Origin: Quisquiliibacterium sp.
GTDB taxonomy: Bacteria; Pseudomonadota; Gammaproteobacteria; Burkholderiales; Burkholderiaceae_E
Length of the DNA stretch: 15,105 nt
NCBI GenBank assembly: GCA_030830765.1
Contig: JAURMJ010000159.1
Span: 1-15,105, forward strand
Reading direction: 5' to 3'
Shown here: piece after piece, positions 14,135-15,105 of the stretch
Layout: each line of letters begins with the position of its first letter
Numbering within the stretch: position 1 is the first letter of the stretch
Notes under the pieces: generated by a model
What the model was told of the DNA's origin: nothing
Databases searched by the model: none
The model's input: the letters and a program-made list of their open reading frames with translations, nothing else
Translations under genes and position numbers: made by a program

Positions 14135-14749
14135 TCAGTCCAATCTTGAAGCGGCTGCTGCTTCGTAGGCTGAGGTGCCCGCTTTCTTTTGCGGCCCCGC
14201 GGCACCGATCAATTGCTCGCGAAGATCCGGTTTTGCGGTCCGCGGATCCAGCCAGATCGCGAAGAAGGCACGGGCAAAGCCGGGTTCTGCGATGGCGCCA
14301 ATCGGCTTGCCGTTATGCAGGAAGCCCACGCCTGCGCCAGGCGTGTTGATGCCGACAAGAGTGTCTGTGTCCCGGACGTCTGGAAACAGGCGCGTCATGG
14401 CTGCCAGCCAGCGCTCGCGACTGGACGGATCGGCCAGACTCATTCGTAACATTTCGTCATGGCTTGACCTCGCGATATCGCGACCGGCAAGGGTGCGGGC
14501 ATAGGTGATTTCAAGTGCAAACCGGGCTTCTTCGAACCGGGCTGCATCAAGGCCCGAACCTGTCACCCAGAGCCGTGCTTCATAGATTTTGAGTCCGAAC
14601 CAGCGCATGACACCCTGACCAGCCAGGCGGAAGCCCTGCGGCGGCCAGGCGGATCCCTGTGGAGACGCATACGCGCTTCGCATCGTGTGCGACAGACCGC
14701 TGCCGGCCGCCAGCACCGTCAGTGCAAGGATCAGGTGGCGCCGCTTCAC
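14135..14749 (-). CDS. Secreted chalcone-isomerase-like protein
   Basis: A 204-residue protein with a Sec signal peptide (RRHLILALTVLAAGSG, probable cleavage after AYA at 26–28), so it is predicted to be periplasmic. The rest matches the bacterial chalcone-isomerase-like family: GQGVMRWFGLKIYEARLWV near the N-terminus of the mature part, FALEITYARTLAGRDIA, and NTPGAGVGFLHNGKPIGAI followed by FARAFFAIWLDP. Plant members bind fatty acids or cyclise chalcones; bacterial members are uncharacterised, so fatty-acid binding is only inferred. The ATG overlaps the stop of the cfa-like gene by four bases (ATGA). The MFS gene follows 2 bases later, so all three are tightly coupled. Confidence 0.88.
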   Translation of the reverse strand: MKRRHLILALTVLAAGSGLSHTMRSAYASPQGSAWPPQGFRLAGQGVMRWFGLKIYEARLWVTGSGLDAARFEEARFALEITYARTLAGRDIARSSHDEMLRMSLADPSSRERWLAAMTRLFPDVRDTDTLVGINTPGAGVGFLHNGKPIGAIAEPGFARAFFAIWLDPRTAKPDLREQLIGAAGPQKKAGTSAYEAAAASRLD

Positions 14750-15105
14750 GGTCGTTGCGCGTGCTCCAGTGTGAACTGGAACACGTCGATGTTGCGATGA
14801 CGGAACCCGGCCTCGCAGTAGGCAAGGTAGAACTCCCAGACACGTTCGAATCGTGAATCGAAGCCTTGCCGGCGGACCGAATCAATCTGCGCGATGAAAC
14901 GCTCGCGCCACAATTGCAGTGTGCGGGCGTAGTCCTGGCCGAAGCCGAAGCTGCGCACGACCCGAAGCCCTGCACGTTCGGCATGCTGCGCGAACGCGGA
15001 GACGGTCGGGAGCATGCCACCGGGGAAGACGAACTGCTGGATGAAGTCGGAACCGCGCCGATAACGATCGAAAAGTTCGTCTGCGATCGTGATCGTCTGG
15101 ATCAC
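14746..15105 (-). CDS. cfa: Cyclopropane-fatty-acyl-phospholipid synthase-like methyltransferase, C-terminal part
   Basis: The last ~119 residues of a SAM-dependent fatty-acyl methyltransferase; the gene continues beyond the right edge, so the N-terminus and SAM-binding motifs are not seen. Diagnostic C-terminal features are RRGSDFIQQFVFPGGMLPT, FGFGQDYARTLQLWRERF and FDSRFERVWEFYLAYCEAGF, followed by NIDVFQFTLEHAQRP, all typical of Cfa. Classical Cfa adds a methylene across a cis double bond of membrane phospholipid acyl chains. Related enzymes in other bacteria make methyl-branched or furan fatty acid precursors, and this paralogue could be of that kind. It is the most upstream gene of the visible lipid operon and overlaps the next gene (ATGA). 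Confidence 0.92.
   Translation of the reverse strand: MIQTITIADELFDRYRRGSDFIQQFVFPGGMLPTVSAFAQHAERAGLRVVRSFGFGQDYARTLQLWRERFIAQIDSVRRQGFDSRFERVWEFYLAYCEAGFRHRNIDVFQFTLEHAQRP

Overview
This 15.1 kb window is a gene-dense, GC-rich chromosomal segment, most likely from a betaproteobacterium close to the Burkholderiales. The main reason is the gene order vanZ–ferredoxin–alpha/beta hydrolase–dacC–dat–ybeD–(eamA)–lipB–lipA, together with an HTH-less birA followed by a SPOR-like membrane protein and a stand-alone hldE C-terminal domain. I recognise this arrangement from memory; no search was run. I see no tRNA, rRNA, CRISPR array, insertion sequence or phage gene. No gap longer than 300 bases lacks a gene; the largest is the divergent vanZ/birA interval of about 120–200 bases.

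Region 1 (1–7292, all on the minus strand, read right to left) is one long gene run. It starts with a VanZ-family membrane protein, a small thioredoxin-fold [2Fe-2S] ferredoxin, a COG2945-type alpha/beta hydrolase and an unrecognised 176-residue protein. It continues with a D,D-carboxypeptidase (dacC), a D-amino-acid aminotransferase (dat), the DUF493 protein YbeD, an EamA/DMT exporter, and the lipoate genes lipB and lipA (lipA runs off the left edge). Dat interconverts D-Ala and D-Glu, precursors of peptidoglycan, and DacC trims peptidoglycan stem peptides. LipB and LipA make the protein-bound lipoyl cofactor from octanoyl-ACP. Several junctions are 4-base stop/start overlaps. The one structured break is upstream of dacC, where a consensus -10 box is followed by overlapping, mutually exclusive hairpins and a T run.

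Region 2 (7415–9174, plus strand) holds birA (biotin protein ligase), a small membrane-anchored SPOR-like protein and a gamma-glutamylcyclotransferase/AIG2-fold protein. The type III pantothenate kinase gene coaX, which I would expect next to birA, is absent.

Region 3 (9204–15105, minus strand) is a compact lipid-associated operon. In transcription order it encodes the C-terminal end of a cyclopropane-fatty-acyl-phospholipid synthase-like methyltransferase, a secreted chalcone-isomerase-like protein, a GPH-family MFS transporter, a DUF3833 lipoprotein, a short-chain dehydrogenase, an NTF2/SnoaL-like protein and a diiron ferritin-like protein with two ExxH motifs. A stand-alone heptose-1-phosphate adenylyltransferase (hldE C-domain) for LPS core synthesis follows. 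The first six resemble, from memory, the cfa-centred gene sets often linked to ECF sigma/ChrR singlet-oxygen responses in proteobacteria. The diiron protein at the end is the most interesting addition, because it could supply O2-dependent oxidation or desaturation of the membrane lipid made or modified by the other enzymes.
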